This document shows positions 1 to 8,111 of a DNA stretch of 63,096 nt, piece by piece (the stretch's first letter is position 1; each line of letters begins with the position of its first letter). The position numbers and the translations under genes were made by a program. The stretch comes from Mesorhizobium sp. WSM3626 (GTDB lineage Bacteria; Pseudomonadota; Alphaproteobacteria; Rhizobiales; Rhizobiaceae), in NCBI RefSeq assembly GCF_000513935.1, contig NZ_AZUY01000038.1:229-63324 (forward strand). Reading direction: 5' to 3'. Below the pieces are notes generated by a model, which made no database searches, was not told the DNA's origin, and worked only from the letters and a program-made list of their open reading frames with translations.

Positions 1-74
1 GCTTTGTCAAACTTGCCGCTATCGCTATCTGGCTCAGGTAGTTAAATCGTCACTACGCCCTAGATCCATTCGAC

Positions 75-142
75 GCAATTCCCAAGGGAAAGCGCTACAC
101 GCTTTTCCCGGAAAAACCGCTGCACACTTTTCCTGGAATTGC
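75..142. repeat. Inverted/tandem intergenic repeat downstream of livF
   Basis: Exact outer arms GCAATTCC (75-82) and GGAATTGC (135-142) enclose two similar units of about 27 bases. Each unit runs from GGGAAA or GGAAAA through a CGCTxCACxC core to TTTTCC. The whole block can fold on itself. It lies just past the livF stop, so it may stabilise or end that transcript. A partial relative ending CTGGAATTGC occurs at about 53378-53401. No gene is visible in bases 1-147. Confidence 0.55.
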
Positions 143-147
143 TCCCG

Positions 148-870
148 TCAGCCGACACCGACATAACGCCTGACCGCCGACGGGTCGGCGCGCAGGGTCT
201 CGACATCGACCGTCTCGCGGTTGCGGCCGTTTTCGATGAAGCAAACCCGATCGGCGACCGACAGCACGGCGTCGACCCGCTGCTCGACCAGGATGGTGGA
301 GACATCCATCTCGCGCAGCTTCGACACCGTCTCGCGGATCTTGGCGATCATCGACGGCATCAACCCTTCGGTCGGCTCGTCGAGCAAAAGCACCTGCGGC
401 TCGAGGCAGAGCGCACGCGCCATGGCCAGCATCTGCTGCTCGCCGCCGGACAAGGTGCCCGAGCGCTGCCGCAGCCGCTGGCGCAGCAGCGGGAAGAGAT
501 CGAGGACGTTCTCGCGCGTCGCCTTGCCCTTGCCGCGCGCCATCAGGCCGATCTCGATGTTCTCCGCCACAGTCATCTCGGCGAACAGCCGCCTTCCCTG
601 CGGCACGTATGCGACGCCGGCCTTCGGCACTTCATGCGCCGGCAGGCCGGTCAATTCCCGGCCGGCGAGCCTGATCGAACCGGCACTCGCCGGAACCAGG
701 CCCATGATCGCCTTCAGCGTCGTCGTCTTGCCGGCGCCGTTGCGGCCGAACAGGCACAGCACCTCGCCCTTGTTCAGCACGAGATCGAGCCCGTAGAGCA
801 CCTGGACCTCGCCATAGAAGCAGTCCAGCCCCGAGATCACCAGTGCATCGGTCTTGCTCGTCTCCCTCAT
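148..870 (-). CDS. livF: Branched-chain amino acid/amide ABC transporter ATPase LivF
   Basis: ATP-hydrolysing subunit of a Liv-type importer at the inner face of the membrane. The 240-residue protein has the family's usual length. A Walker A loop GRNGAGKTT lies at residues 42-50, the signature LSGGEQQ follows near residue 140, and Walker B LLLDEPTEG comes about 20 residues later. The short C-terminus is typical of LivF. The start ATG overlaps the livG stop in an ATGA, so the two are translationally coupled. It is the last gene of the five-gene minus-strand operon. Substrate cannot be told from the ATPase; amino acids, amides and urea are all carried by this class. Confidence 0.9.
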   Translation of the reverse strand: MRETSKTDALVISGLDCFYGEVQVLYGLDLVLNKGEVLCLFGRNGAGKTTTLKAIMGLVPASAGSIRLAGRELTGLPAHEVPKAGVAYVPQGRRLFAEMTVAENIEIGLMARGKGKATRENVLDLFPLLRQRLRQRSGTLSGGEQQMLAMARALCLEPQVLLLDEPTEGLMPSMIAKIRETVSKLREMDVSTILVEQRVDAVLSVADRVCFIENGRNRETVDVETLRADPSAVRRYVGVG

Positions 871-1592
871 GGGGCCGTCCCCAGATAGGCGTCCTGTACC
901 GCGGCGTTGTCGCGGATCGCTTCCGGCGTGCCCTCGGCCAGGATCCTGCCGGCGTTGAAGACGGTGATGCGGTCGGCGAGTTGCATGACGACAGGCATGT
1001 TGTGCTCGATCAGCAGCACGGTGGCGTTCTTGGCGATGTCGCGCACCAGCTCGATGAAATTATCGATCTCGCTATCGGCCAGGCCTTGCGTCGGCTCGTC
1101 GAGGATCAGCAGGCGCGGCTTCAGCGCCAGGCCCATCGCCACTTCCAGCAATCGCTGATGGCCGTAGGACAATTGCCCGGCCGGCATATGGGCGCGGCCG
1201 GCCAGCCCGGTGCGTTCGAGTGCCGACATGACGCCGGCGCGTACCGCACCCTTCGAGCGGCCGTCGCTCAGCGTGCGCTGCACCGGCAGCGCGACATTGT
1301 CATAGGCGCTGAGGTTGGCGAAGACGCTGGTGATCTGGAATGTGTAGGCGATGCCCTGGCGGACCCTGACATAGGCCGGCAGGCCGGTGATGTCGGCGCC
1401 GTCGAAGAGGATCGCCCCCGAAGAGGGCTGGATGCGGCCGCTGACCAGGCTGACGAAGGTGGTCTTGCCCGCCCCGTTGGGGCCGATGACGGCGCGGATT
1501 TCTCCGGGCATCAAAGTGAAGTCGACGTTGTCGACGGCGCGCAGGCCGCCGAAATTGCGCGACAGACCCTTGGTGGTCAAAAGCGGCGTCAT
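867..1592 (-). CDS. livG: Branched-chain amino acid/amide ABC transporter ATPase LivG
   Basis: Second ATPase of the Liv-type importer, 241 residues when started at the ATG that overlaps the livM stop (ATGA at 1589-1592). A longer in-frame reading upstream is low-complexity sequence inside livM and was rejected. Walker A GPNGAGKTT is near residue 40, the LivG-style signature LSYGHQR near residue 150, and Walker B ILDEPTQGL follows. The C-terminus carries a GTPEAI(R)-type tail common in LivG. It pairs with LivF to form the ATPase heterodimer. Confidence 0.9.
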   Translation of the reverse strand: MTPLLTTKGLSRNFGGLRAVDNVDFTLMPGEIRAVIGPNGAGKTTFVSLVSGRIQPSSGAILFDGADITGLPAYVRVRQGIAYTFQITSVFANLSAYDNVALPVQRTLSDGRSKGAVRAGVMSALERTGLAGRAHMPAGQLSYGHQRLLEVAMGLALKPRLLILDEPTQGLADSEIDNFIELVRDIAKNATVLLIEHNMPVVMQLADRITVFNAGRILAEGTPEAIRDNAAVQDAYLGTAP

Positions 1593-2551
1593 GGCAACCA
1601 CCCGAGCCAGCGCTGGCGGATGCTGCCGAGAATGCCCCTCGGGAAGAACAGCACAAGCAGGATCAACGCGATGCCGACGATCAGCAGATAAGCCGATGTG
1701 TAACCGCTGGTGACGTCGATGACATAGTACATGAACAGCGTGCCGACCAGCGGTCCAAGCGTTGTGGCAGCACCTCCGAGCAGGACCCACAGCAGCGGCA
1801 GGATCGAATACTGCACCGAGGCGAAGCTCGAGCCGACATAGCCGAACAGCAGCGCGTAGGCGGCGCCGGACGCCGCGCAGATCGTGCCGGAGACGACGAC
1901 GGCTGCGAGCTTGTTGGAGAAGGTGTCGTAGCCCAGCATCTTCGTGCGCTCTTCGTTTTCACGGATGGCGACCAGCACGCGGCCAAAGCGTGAGCGGACG
2001 ATGGCGAGCATCATCAGAAGCACGAGCGAGAACAGCGCCAGCGCGCTCATGTAGCGCACGGTCGGATTGGTGAGGTCGAGCGAGGTTCCGCCGAAAGTGA
2101 GGACACGCGCCGGCTGCGGCACGACCATGCCCTGGTCGCCCCCGGTCCAGGCCGCGAAATAAAGGATGGCGAGATAAAACACCTGGGCGAACATCATGGT
2201 GACGATCATGAAGGCGACGCCCGTGCTGCGCAGCGCCAGGAGACCGATGATCAGCGAAAGAACCGCCCCGCAGCCAAGACCCGCGGTGAATGCCGCCGGC
2301 ACGCTCCAGCCGAGCTGGATGATGGCAAGGCCGGCACCATAAAGCCCGGCGCCAAAGAACATGGCATGGCCGAGGCTGAGCAGGCCGACATAGCCGAACA
2401 GCATGTTGTAGCCCATCGCGAAGACCGCCAGCACCATGATGCGGGCGAGCAGGCCGTGATAATACTCCGGCAGCAGGAAGCTCAGCACGAAGAGCAGGGC
2501 AATCGCGCCGAGGTGCAGCGCGTAGGCCTTTGCCGGCGAAGCTTCGCTCAT
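1589..2551 (-). CDS. livM: Branched-chain amino acid/amide ABC transporter permease LivM
   Basis: Inner-membrane permease of 320 residues with about ten hydrophobic segments. The N-terminal region is hydrophobic and contains the run YNMLFGYVGLLSLGHAMFFG, typical of LivM. The later segment RSRFGRVLVAIRENEERTKMLGYD is the conserved cytoplasmic loop that contacts the ATPases. Both ends overlap neighbours by ATGA (livH upstream, livG downstream), so the genes are tightly coupled. Confident as to family, not as to substrate. Confidence 0.9.
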   Translation of the reverse strand: MSEASPAKAYALHLGAIALLFVLSFLLPEYYHGLLARIMVLAVFAMGYNMLFGYVGLLSLGHAMFFGAGLYGAGLAIIQLGWSVPAAFTAGLGCGAVLSLIIGLLALRSTGVAFMIVTMMFAQVFYLAILYFAAWTGGDQGMVVPQPARVLTFGGTSLDLTNPTVRYMSALALFSLVLLMMLAIVRSRFGRVLVAIRENEERTKMLGYDTFSNKLAAVVVSGTICAASGAAYALLFGYVGSSFASVQYSILPLLWVLLGGAATTLGPLVGTLFMYYVIDVTSGYTSAYLLIVGIALILLVLFFPRGILGSIRQRWLGWLP

Positions 2552-3429
2552 CGCGATGCCGTCCCGAACAGGCCTTGCGGCCGGAACACCAGCACCATGG
2601 CGACCAGCAGCGTGGCGATGATCTTGGCCAGCGTCGGCGAGAAGAACATCGAGATGATGCCGTCGGACAGGCCGATCAGCACGGCGGCGACGACGGTGCC
2701 GCGCAGCGAGCCGAGTCCGCCGATGATGACCACGATGAAGGACAGCAGCAGCGGGTCCTGCCCCATCAGGTAGTGCGCCTGGCTGATCGGCACGATCAGC
2801 ACCGCGGCGATCGCCGCCAGCATGGCGCCGAGCGCGAAGACGCCGCCATAGACACGGCCGACAGGGATGCCGAAGGCCTGCGCCGTCTCGCTGTCATATT
2901 GCGTGGCACGCATGATGAGACCAATTTTCGTGCGCGTCAGCACCAGCCATGTCGCGATCAACAAGAGAGCGGATGCGGCGATAACAGACAGCTTGTAGCC
3001 GGAATAGCCGAACCACGGCAAAAGGATGCGGTAGCTGAAGGGCGGCTCGACGGGTCGTGCTTCGGGACCATAGAAAGTCAGCGCCAGCTGCTGGATGATG
3101 TAGAGCATACCGATGGTGGCGACGATGGTGGCTTCCGGATTGTAATTGAGCCGGCGCAGCACCAGCCGTTCGGCAATCAGCGCGATGGCGCCGACGATCA
3201 GCGGCGCAATCACAAGCGCCGCCAGGAAGCCGAGGGCCGGGTGGCCGCCGATTGCCGTGGTGATCGCCCAGGCAAGCACGGCGCCCAGCATGAAGAACTC
3301 GCCATGGGCGACGTTGACGACACGCATGACGCCGAACACCAGCGACAAGCCAAGCGCGGTCAGCGCCAGCACGGCCGAGGTGACGAGGCCTTCGAGGGCG
3401 GCGAGGAGGAGGTGGGGGCCGAAGTGCAT
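2548..3429 (-). CDS. livH: Branched-chain amino acid/amide ABC transporter permease LivH
   Basis: Permease of 293 residues with about eight membrane segments. Family motifs include ALGLSLVFGVMRVVNVAHGE near the N-terminus and IGLIMRATQYDSETAQAFGI in the ATPase-contact loop. The glycine-rich FIVVIIGGLGSLRGTVVAA near the C-terminus is also typical of LivH. It forms the channel with LivM. The gap to the binding-protein gene upstream (106 bases) contains a strong palindrome that may lower readthrough from the binding-protein gene, a usual arrangement in importer operons. Confidence 0.9.
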   Translation of the reverse strand: MHFGPHLLLAALEGLVTSAVLALTALGLSLVFGVMRVVNVAHGEFFMLGAVLAWAITTAIGGHPALGFLAALVIAPLIVGAIALIAERLVLRRLNYNPEATIVATIGMLYIIQQLALTFYGPEARPVEPPFSYRILLPWFGYSGYKLSVIAASALLLIATWLVLTRTKIGLIMRATQYDSETAQAFGIPVGRVYGGVFALGAMLAAIAAVLIVPISQAHYLMGQDPLLLSFIVVIIGGLGSLRGTVVAAVLIGLSDGIISMFFSPTLAKIIATLLVAMVLVFRPQGLFGTASR

Positions 3430-3461
3430 TGATTACACGCTCGATAGGGTGGCGCGAAGCG

Positions 3462-3499
3462 CCCCCTCTGTCCTGCCGGACCCGGCAGGACAGAGGGGG
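3462..3499. repeat. Perfect 18-bp inverted repeat between binding-protein gene and livH
   Basis: CCCCCTCTGTCCTGCCGG (3462-3479) is followed after two bases by its exact reverse complement (3482-3499). A small GGCGC-GAA-GCGCC hairpin sits at 3451-3463. The same 18-mer forms the ends of the element at 6398-6639, so this is a repeat family. Here it may act as an mRNA stabiliser or attenuator between the binding protein and the membrane components. Confidence 0.8.
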
Positions 3500-3535
3500 G
3501 GTAGGCCGAAGGGCACTGGGCTTAAAGAACCAAGC

Positions 3536-4840
3536 TCACAGCGCCTGCGTCGTGTAATCCCCTTCGGCTTCGTAAAGCCCGTCCTCGATCTTGGTCTTGT
3601 GGACGACCTTCAGCTTGCCGCCTTCGACCTTGGAGATGTTCTGGATGCCAAAGCACTGGTGGATCTTGCCGTTGAAGGTCTTTGGTCCTTGCGGATGCTC
3701 CGGCCCTTCGGCGAATTCCTTCAGCGCTTCGGTCGCCTCGACCAGCTTGGCGCGGTCTTCCGGTCCCTTGTAGCCGGCGTCTTCCATCGCCTTCTTGACG
3801 ACGTAGAGCGTTTCCCAGCAACCGAACATGTGGGCGGCGGTGGAGACGTCCTTGGGGTCGCCGACGGCGGCGCCATTGTCGTCGATGCCGACGGCGGCGC
3901 GATAGGCTTTCTGCGCTTCGGTGTCATCCGGCTGGGCGTAGCGCGGCGAGCCTTCCCAGAAATGGCTGCCGTCGAGGAATTCAAGGCCTGGGCTGTTGAT
4001 GTCGACGGCTTCGAGCGAATCGATGAAGCCGAACAGCTGCGGCCGGTTCGAACCGTAGAACTCGCCGAGCTCCTTGACGAAGGTGAGCACCGCCGGACCG
4101 ACCATGACGTGGTAAATCACCTCGGTCTCGGCCGGTATCTGCGGGAAGTATTTGGTGAAGGAACTCTCCGTCGGCGGAATGGCGATTTGCGCGATCACCT
4201 CGGCGCCTTGCGCCTTCAGCGCCGGCGGCAGGTAATCGCGATGGTCGTAGCCGAAGGCGAAATCGGGGAATATCTGCGTCACCTTCTTGCCGGCATTGGC
4301 CGCGATCCACGGCGCCATCGACTTGATCTGGCTCTTCACGTCGGTGATGCCGGGCTGGAAGACGTAGCGGTTGAGCTTGGTCGAGGCGACGTGATGCCCT
4401 TCGCTGACGACGAAATAGGGCATCTTGGCTTCGCCGGCGGCCGGAGCCGAGCCGATGACGACGTGCGAGAACAGCGTGCCGAAGACGATGTCGGTCTTGT
4501 GCTGCGTGGCGAACTTGCCGACCACCTCGGCGCCGCGACCGGGATCCGTGCCGTCATCCTCGATGATCACCTCGACCTGGCGGCCGTTGATGCCGCCGGC
4601 GGCATTGATCGCCTTGATGGCGGCGGCGGTGGTCTTCTCGTACCAGCGGCCATAGGCGGCGCCGATACCGGTGCGGTGCGACTGGAAGCCAATCTTGATC
4701 GGCGCGGAGCTTTGCGCCTGGGAATAACGGACGAAACCGGGCGCCATGGCGAGGCCGGCACCAGCGGCGAGCCCCTTCAGCGCGGTGCGGCGGGTGACAG
4801 TGGTTTTGGAGAGGTCGAAAAATCCGTTCTTGTCAGTCAC
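3536..4840 (-). CDS. ABC transporter substrate-binding protein (Liv/amide type), Tat signal
   Basis: Periplasmic binding protein of 434 residues. The start chosen is GTG at 4840 because AGGGGA lies six bases ahead; a longer upstream reading has no such site. The N-terminus holds a twin-arginine signal (TVTRRTALKG, then a hydrophobic stretch), suggesting export in folded form. The mature part opens PIKIGFQSHRTGIGAAYG and continues with AINAAGGINGRQVEV, the type I binding-protein fold of the LivJ/amide group. It is the first gene of the operon with livHMGF. It does not match UrtA closely, so urea is possible but unproven; short amides or amino acids are equally likely. Confidence 0.85.
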   Translation of the reverse strand: MTDKNGFFDLSKTTVTRRTALKGLAAGAGLAMAPGFVRYSQAQSSAPIKIGFQSHRTGIGAAYGRWYEKTTAAAIKAINAAGGINGRQVEVIIEDDGTDPGRGAEVVGKFATQHKTDIVFGTLFSHVVIGSAPAAGEAKMPYFVVSEGHHVASTKLNRYVFQPGITDVKSQIKSMAPWIAANAGKKVTQIFPDFAFGYDHRDYLPPALKAQGAEVIAQIAIPPTESSFTKYFPQIPAETEVIYHVMVGPAVLTFVKELGEFYGSNRPQLFGFIDSLEAVDINSPGLEFLDGSHFWEGSPRYAQPDDTEAQKAYRAAVGIDDNGAAVGDPKDVSTAAHMFGCWETLYVVKKAMEDAGYKGPEDRAKLVEATEALKEFAEGPEHPQGPKTFNGKIHQCFGIQNISKVEGGKLKVVHKTKIEDGLYEAEGDYTTQAL

Positions 4841-4998
4841 GTTCGTTCCCCTGTTTTTGCGTTTTGACCAACGATAGGGCGGCTCGAACATCCTCGGCAA
4901 GAGGATGCAAAATTGCATGTGTACAAACTAAATCACCAAAGGCTTGGCCTGGCAAGCGAGCTTTCCGTCAGGGCATGACCCATGGGAAATGGCTAGTC

Positions 4999-6423
4999 TC
5001 ATCCGACCGTCGGCGTGGCAAGCAGCCAGAGACCGAAAATGGTGTAGGCGATCATCAAGACGGTGAGCGGAAACTGGCTGAGCGCGGCGCGGGCAGGCTG
5101 CGGATGCAGGCGCCAGGCAAGGCCGTGGGCGACGAGTACCGCGAGCACGTGGCCAAGGATGATGGCGCCGGCCTGGACATTCCACAGCCACCACGCGGAA
5201 CCCGCGCCGGCAACGACGCCGGCTTCGACTTGCATGTCGGCGGTGCCGAACAGATTCCAGCGCAGCGCGAACGGATCGGACAGGGAGGCCAATGCATACT
5301 GGCCGTCGACCAGCAGCACCGTCAGATAGTGCGCGACATGGTAGGCGAGCGCGATCGGCACGATCGACCACACCAGCAGGCCCGCCGCCTGGGCGAGCGG
5401 CTTATCGCTGCCGCCAAGGCGCTGACCGAGGATTACCGCAACCAGGAACACTCCCGCGAGCAGCACGAATGCCAGGACAAGGCCAAGGCTGCCGCTGTCA
5501 ATCACCGCCGTACGGCCTGGAAATTCGAGCGGGTTGATGCCGAACAGGCCGAGCCAGAAGAAGGTCTTCGACAGGCCGTCGAAGGAAACCGAGGACAAAG
5601 CGAGCAGCAGGAAGGCGATGCCGCTGGCGGGCAATGGCTCGGCCGTGAGCAGCCTGGCACCCGGCCAGCACAGCGCAAGACGACCTTTGTCGTCGCGCTC
5701 GACCGGCGCGAAGCGGGCAACCATCGAGAAGAAGATGCCGAGGAATTCACCGCTGCGGCTCCACTTGTCGTAGCCGAACACCCGCATGGCAATGAAGGTG
5801 AGCAGCCAATAGACGCCGGCGGCAAAGGCTAGCCGCGCCGGATCGTCGGGCGCCGGGTCGACGAGTTCGAACCAGGCAAAGGCGAAGAACAGGACGACGG
5901 CCGGCCAGCAGCCGAGCCACTGCGGAAGTTGCGCTTCATCACTTCTGCCGCGCGACAGCAGCCGCCACGGGCCGCACCAGGGGTTGAGCCACGACCACAG
6001 ATCGCCGAGCAGGCCTTGCAGCAGGGTCAGGCCGGCCCATAGCAGCGTCCAGATCACCAATGGCAGCGGGTTGGAGAGGGGGTCGCGGCTGCCGAGCAAG
6101 CCGGCGGCGATGAGAATTGCAAAGCCGGCAAAGGATATCAGGCTGATGATGGCGCGGGCGCTGTCGCCGAAGGCGAATAGCGGCAGGCGGCGGCGCCAAA
6201 GGAGGCCGAGCCAATTTGCCGGCAGCAGGGCTAGCACGAGGAAGCTGACAGCCACGGCGAACGCGCCGCCGATCAGGTAGTAGCCGGTGGGGAGGAGCAG
6301 GACATGGCCACGGTCGGAGGCGTGCGCGAAGGCTGGGGAGGGTGAGGCGCAGAAGGCTGCAAGGAATACGGCCAACGGCGGACGACGGAACTCTACGGCG
6401 CCCCCCTCTGTCCTGCCGGACAT
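4999..6423 (-). CDS. Polytopic membrane protein with signal sequence, function unknown
   Basis: Membrane protein of 474 residues if started at the ATG at 6423. It begins with a signal-like segment ending SPAFAHASDRGH, followed by about eleven or twelve hydrophobic helices. The layout (AFAH after the signal, then a helix rich in V, L and F) recalls multi-pass proteins sometimes named fenitrothion hydrolase, but that is a weak memory match and no catalytic motif is seen. The start is uncertain: every candidate ATG lies in or upstream of the inverted-repeat element at 6398-6639, and a TTG nearer the signal peptide is possible. The gap to the binding-protein gene is 158 bases. Confidence 0.65.
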   Translation of the reverse strand: MSGRTEGGAVEFRRPPLAVFLAAFCASPSPAFAHASDRGHVLLLPTGYYLIGGAFAVAVSFLVLALLPANWLGLLWRRRLPLFAFGDSARAIISLISFAGFAILIAAGLLGSRDPLSNPLPLVIWTLLWAGLTLLQGLLGDLWSWLNPWCGPWRLLSRGRSDEAQLPQWLGCWPAVVLFFAFAWFELVDPAPDDPARLAFAAGVYWLLTFIAMRVFGYDKWSRSGEFLGIFFSMVARFAPVERDDKGRLALCWPGARLLTAEPLPASGIAFLLLALSSVSFDGLSKTFFWLGLFGINPLEFPGRTAVIDSGSLGLVLAFVLLAGVFLVAVILGQRLGGSDKPLAQAAGLLVWSIVPIALAYHVAHYLTVLLVDGQYALASLSDPFALRWNLFGTADMQVEAGVVAGAGSAWWLWNVQAGAIILGHVLAVLVAHGLAWRLHPQPARAALSQFPLTVLMIAYTIFGLWLLATPTVG

Positions 6424-6639
6424 CTCCCCCTCTAGGGGGGAGATTGGCGGGCCGTGCCGTCGGCGCTTTTCTTGCAACGTCGGCGATTGGCGAAAGCGGA
6501 GATAAAGTCCAATCTCCTCCCAGGAGGGGGGTGAGGAGTGGTCCGCGCAGCGGACGGGAAGCCAACTGCTTGGCTTTCCGAACGACGAACGCCCGGAGCG
6601 ACAGCGGAGGGCCGGGTCCGGCAGGACAGAGGGGGGCGC
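6398..6639. mobile_element. 242-bp MITE-like element with perfect 23-bp terminal inverted repeats
   Basis: The left end reads GCGCCCCCCTCTGTCCTGCC and three more bases (6398-6420), and its exact reverse complement is at 6617-6639. Inside, GGGGGGAGATTGG (about 6435-6447) faces CCAATCTCCTCCC (6510-6522), giving a second, imperfect inverted repeat. There is no transposase. In all frames it translates to proline/arginine-rich peptides. It lies over the 5' end of the membrane-protein gene and between that gene and pncB. The ends match the palindrome at 3462-3499. Target-site duplication was not identified. Confidence 0.7.
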
Positions 6640-6687
6640 GACGAAACTCGACCTATCCGGGTTTCCCATCCCCCGCGAGCCTCAACC

Positions 6688-7992
6688 TCAAACCTTGACC
6701 AATTGCTCCACGCGATCCTTCTGCCCAAAAATCCTCAAATACCGCTCGATCTCCTTGAGATCGCCGGTCGCCTTGGCTGGATTGTCGGAAAGCTTCACCG
6801 CCAGCCGGCCATTGGCCTCGGTGACCTTGCAGACCAGCGATATGGCGTCGAGGCTCTTGGTCTCTGTCGGCGCGCAGCCTTCGAAATCATTGGTCAAATT
6901 GGTGCCCCAGCCGAAGGACATGCGCACCTTGCCCTTGAAGTGGCGGTAGGTCTCCTCGATGGTTTCGACCTCGAGCCCGTCGGAGAAGATCAGCAGCTTC
7001 TGCCTGGGGTCCTTGCCCTTCTCGCGCCACCAGGACAGGATCTTTTCACCGCCCTCGATCGGCGGCGCGCTGTCGGGGCGAAAGCCCGTCCAGTCGGCCA
7101 CCCAGTCCGGCGCGTCGCGCAGGAAGGAGGCGGTGCCGAAGGCGTCGGGCAGCACGATAAGCAGATTGCCGCCATAGTAGCGCTGCCAGTCCTGCAGCAC
7201 CTTGTAGGGCGACTGCTTCAGCTCTTTTTCCGAATTGGCGAGTGCCGCGAACACCATCGGCAGTTCATGCGCGTTGGTGCCGAGCGCTTCGAGGTCGTTG
7301 TCCATGGCCAGCAGCACATTTGAGGTACCGGTGAACGCTTCGCCGATGCCTTCCTTCAGCGCCTCCACGCACCAGCGTTGCCACAGGAAGGAATGGCGCC
7401 GGCGCGTGCCGAAGTCGGAGATGCGGATGCCGGGCAGCGCCTTCAGCCGTTCGGTCTTGGCCCACATCTTGGCCTTGGCGCGGGCGTAGAGCACGTCGAG
7501 CGCGAAGGGCCCATAGGCCCGCATGGCCGCGCGAGATCGGAGTTCGTTGATGATGGCGAGCGCGGGGATTTCCCACAGCGTCGTGTACATCCAGGGGCCG
7601 GAGAACGTTAGTTCGTATTGTCCGTCGTGCTTGGAAAGCTCATAGTCGGGCAGCCGAAAACCTTCCAGCCAGGCGAGGAATTCCGGATCGAAAATCTGCT
7701 TGCGGCCGTAGAAATTGTTGCCACCCAGCCAGATCATCTCCTTCTTGGAGAAGCGCAACGTGCGGGCATGGTCGAGCTGTTCACGCAATTCGCCCTCGTC
7801 GATCTCGTCGGCGAGCCGCACCGAGGTGGTGCGGTTGATCAGGGAGAAGGTGGCGTCGACCTTGGGATACATGCCCCAGATCATCTGCAGCATCAAAAGC
7901 TTGTAGAAGTCGGTGTCGAGCAGGCTGCGCACGATCGGGTCGAGCTTCCAGGTGTGGTTGTAGACGCGCCGCGCAATATCGGTCTTGGCCAT
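6688..7992 (-). CDS. pncB: Nicotinate phosphoribosyltransferase
   Basis: Joins nicotinate to phosphoribosyl pyrophosphate, using ATP, to make nicotinate mononucleotide in NAD salvage; cytosolic. The 434 residues match the usual PncB length. Family motifs include SLLDTDFYKLLMLQMIWGMY near the N-terminus and the later GTSNVLLAMD and FGWGTNLTND, which form the phosphate-binding barrel. The ATG at 7992 is preceded by a weak AACGAG site. The LysR gene upstream on the same strand ends 120 bases away, so separate transcription is likely. Confidence 0.93.
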   Translation of the reverse strand: MAKTDIARRVYNHTWKLDPIVRSLLDTDFYKLLMLQMIWGMYPKVDATFSLINRTTSVRLADEIDEGELREQLDHARTLRFSKKEMIWLGGNNFYGRKQIFDPEFLAWLEGFRLPDYELSKHDGQYELTFSGPWMYTTLWEIPALAIINELRSRAAMRAYGPFALDVLYARAKAKMWAKTERLKALPGIRISDFGTRRRHSFLWQRWCVEALKEGIGEAFTGTSNVLLAMDNDLEALGTNAHELPMVFAALANSEKELKQSPYKVLQDWQRYYGGNLLIVLPDAFGTASFLRDAPDWVADWTGFRPDSAPPIEGGEKILSWWREKGKDPRQKLLIFSDGLEVETIEETYRHFKGKVRMSFGWGTNLTNDFEGCAPTETKSLDAISLVCKVTEANGRLAVKLSDNPAKATGDLKEIERYLRIFGQKDRVEQLVKV

Positions 7993-8111
7993 GTCTCGTT
8001 ACCGCCTTCGCTGCCCTGCCACCACAATAGCGACAGGCCTCATAGCATCGAATTGACCAAAACGCTGCCCGCTTTCAGGCTGGCCCGACAAAAAGAAAGT
8101 CCTGCGTGCGG

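Noticed and set aside
3536..4840. Naming the first transporter a urea importer (UrtABCDE) because of the urease genes
   Set aside because: The binding protein lacks the UrtA-like opening I remember, and the transporter lies 30 kb from urease. Substrate was left open.
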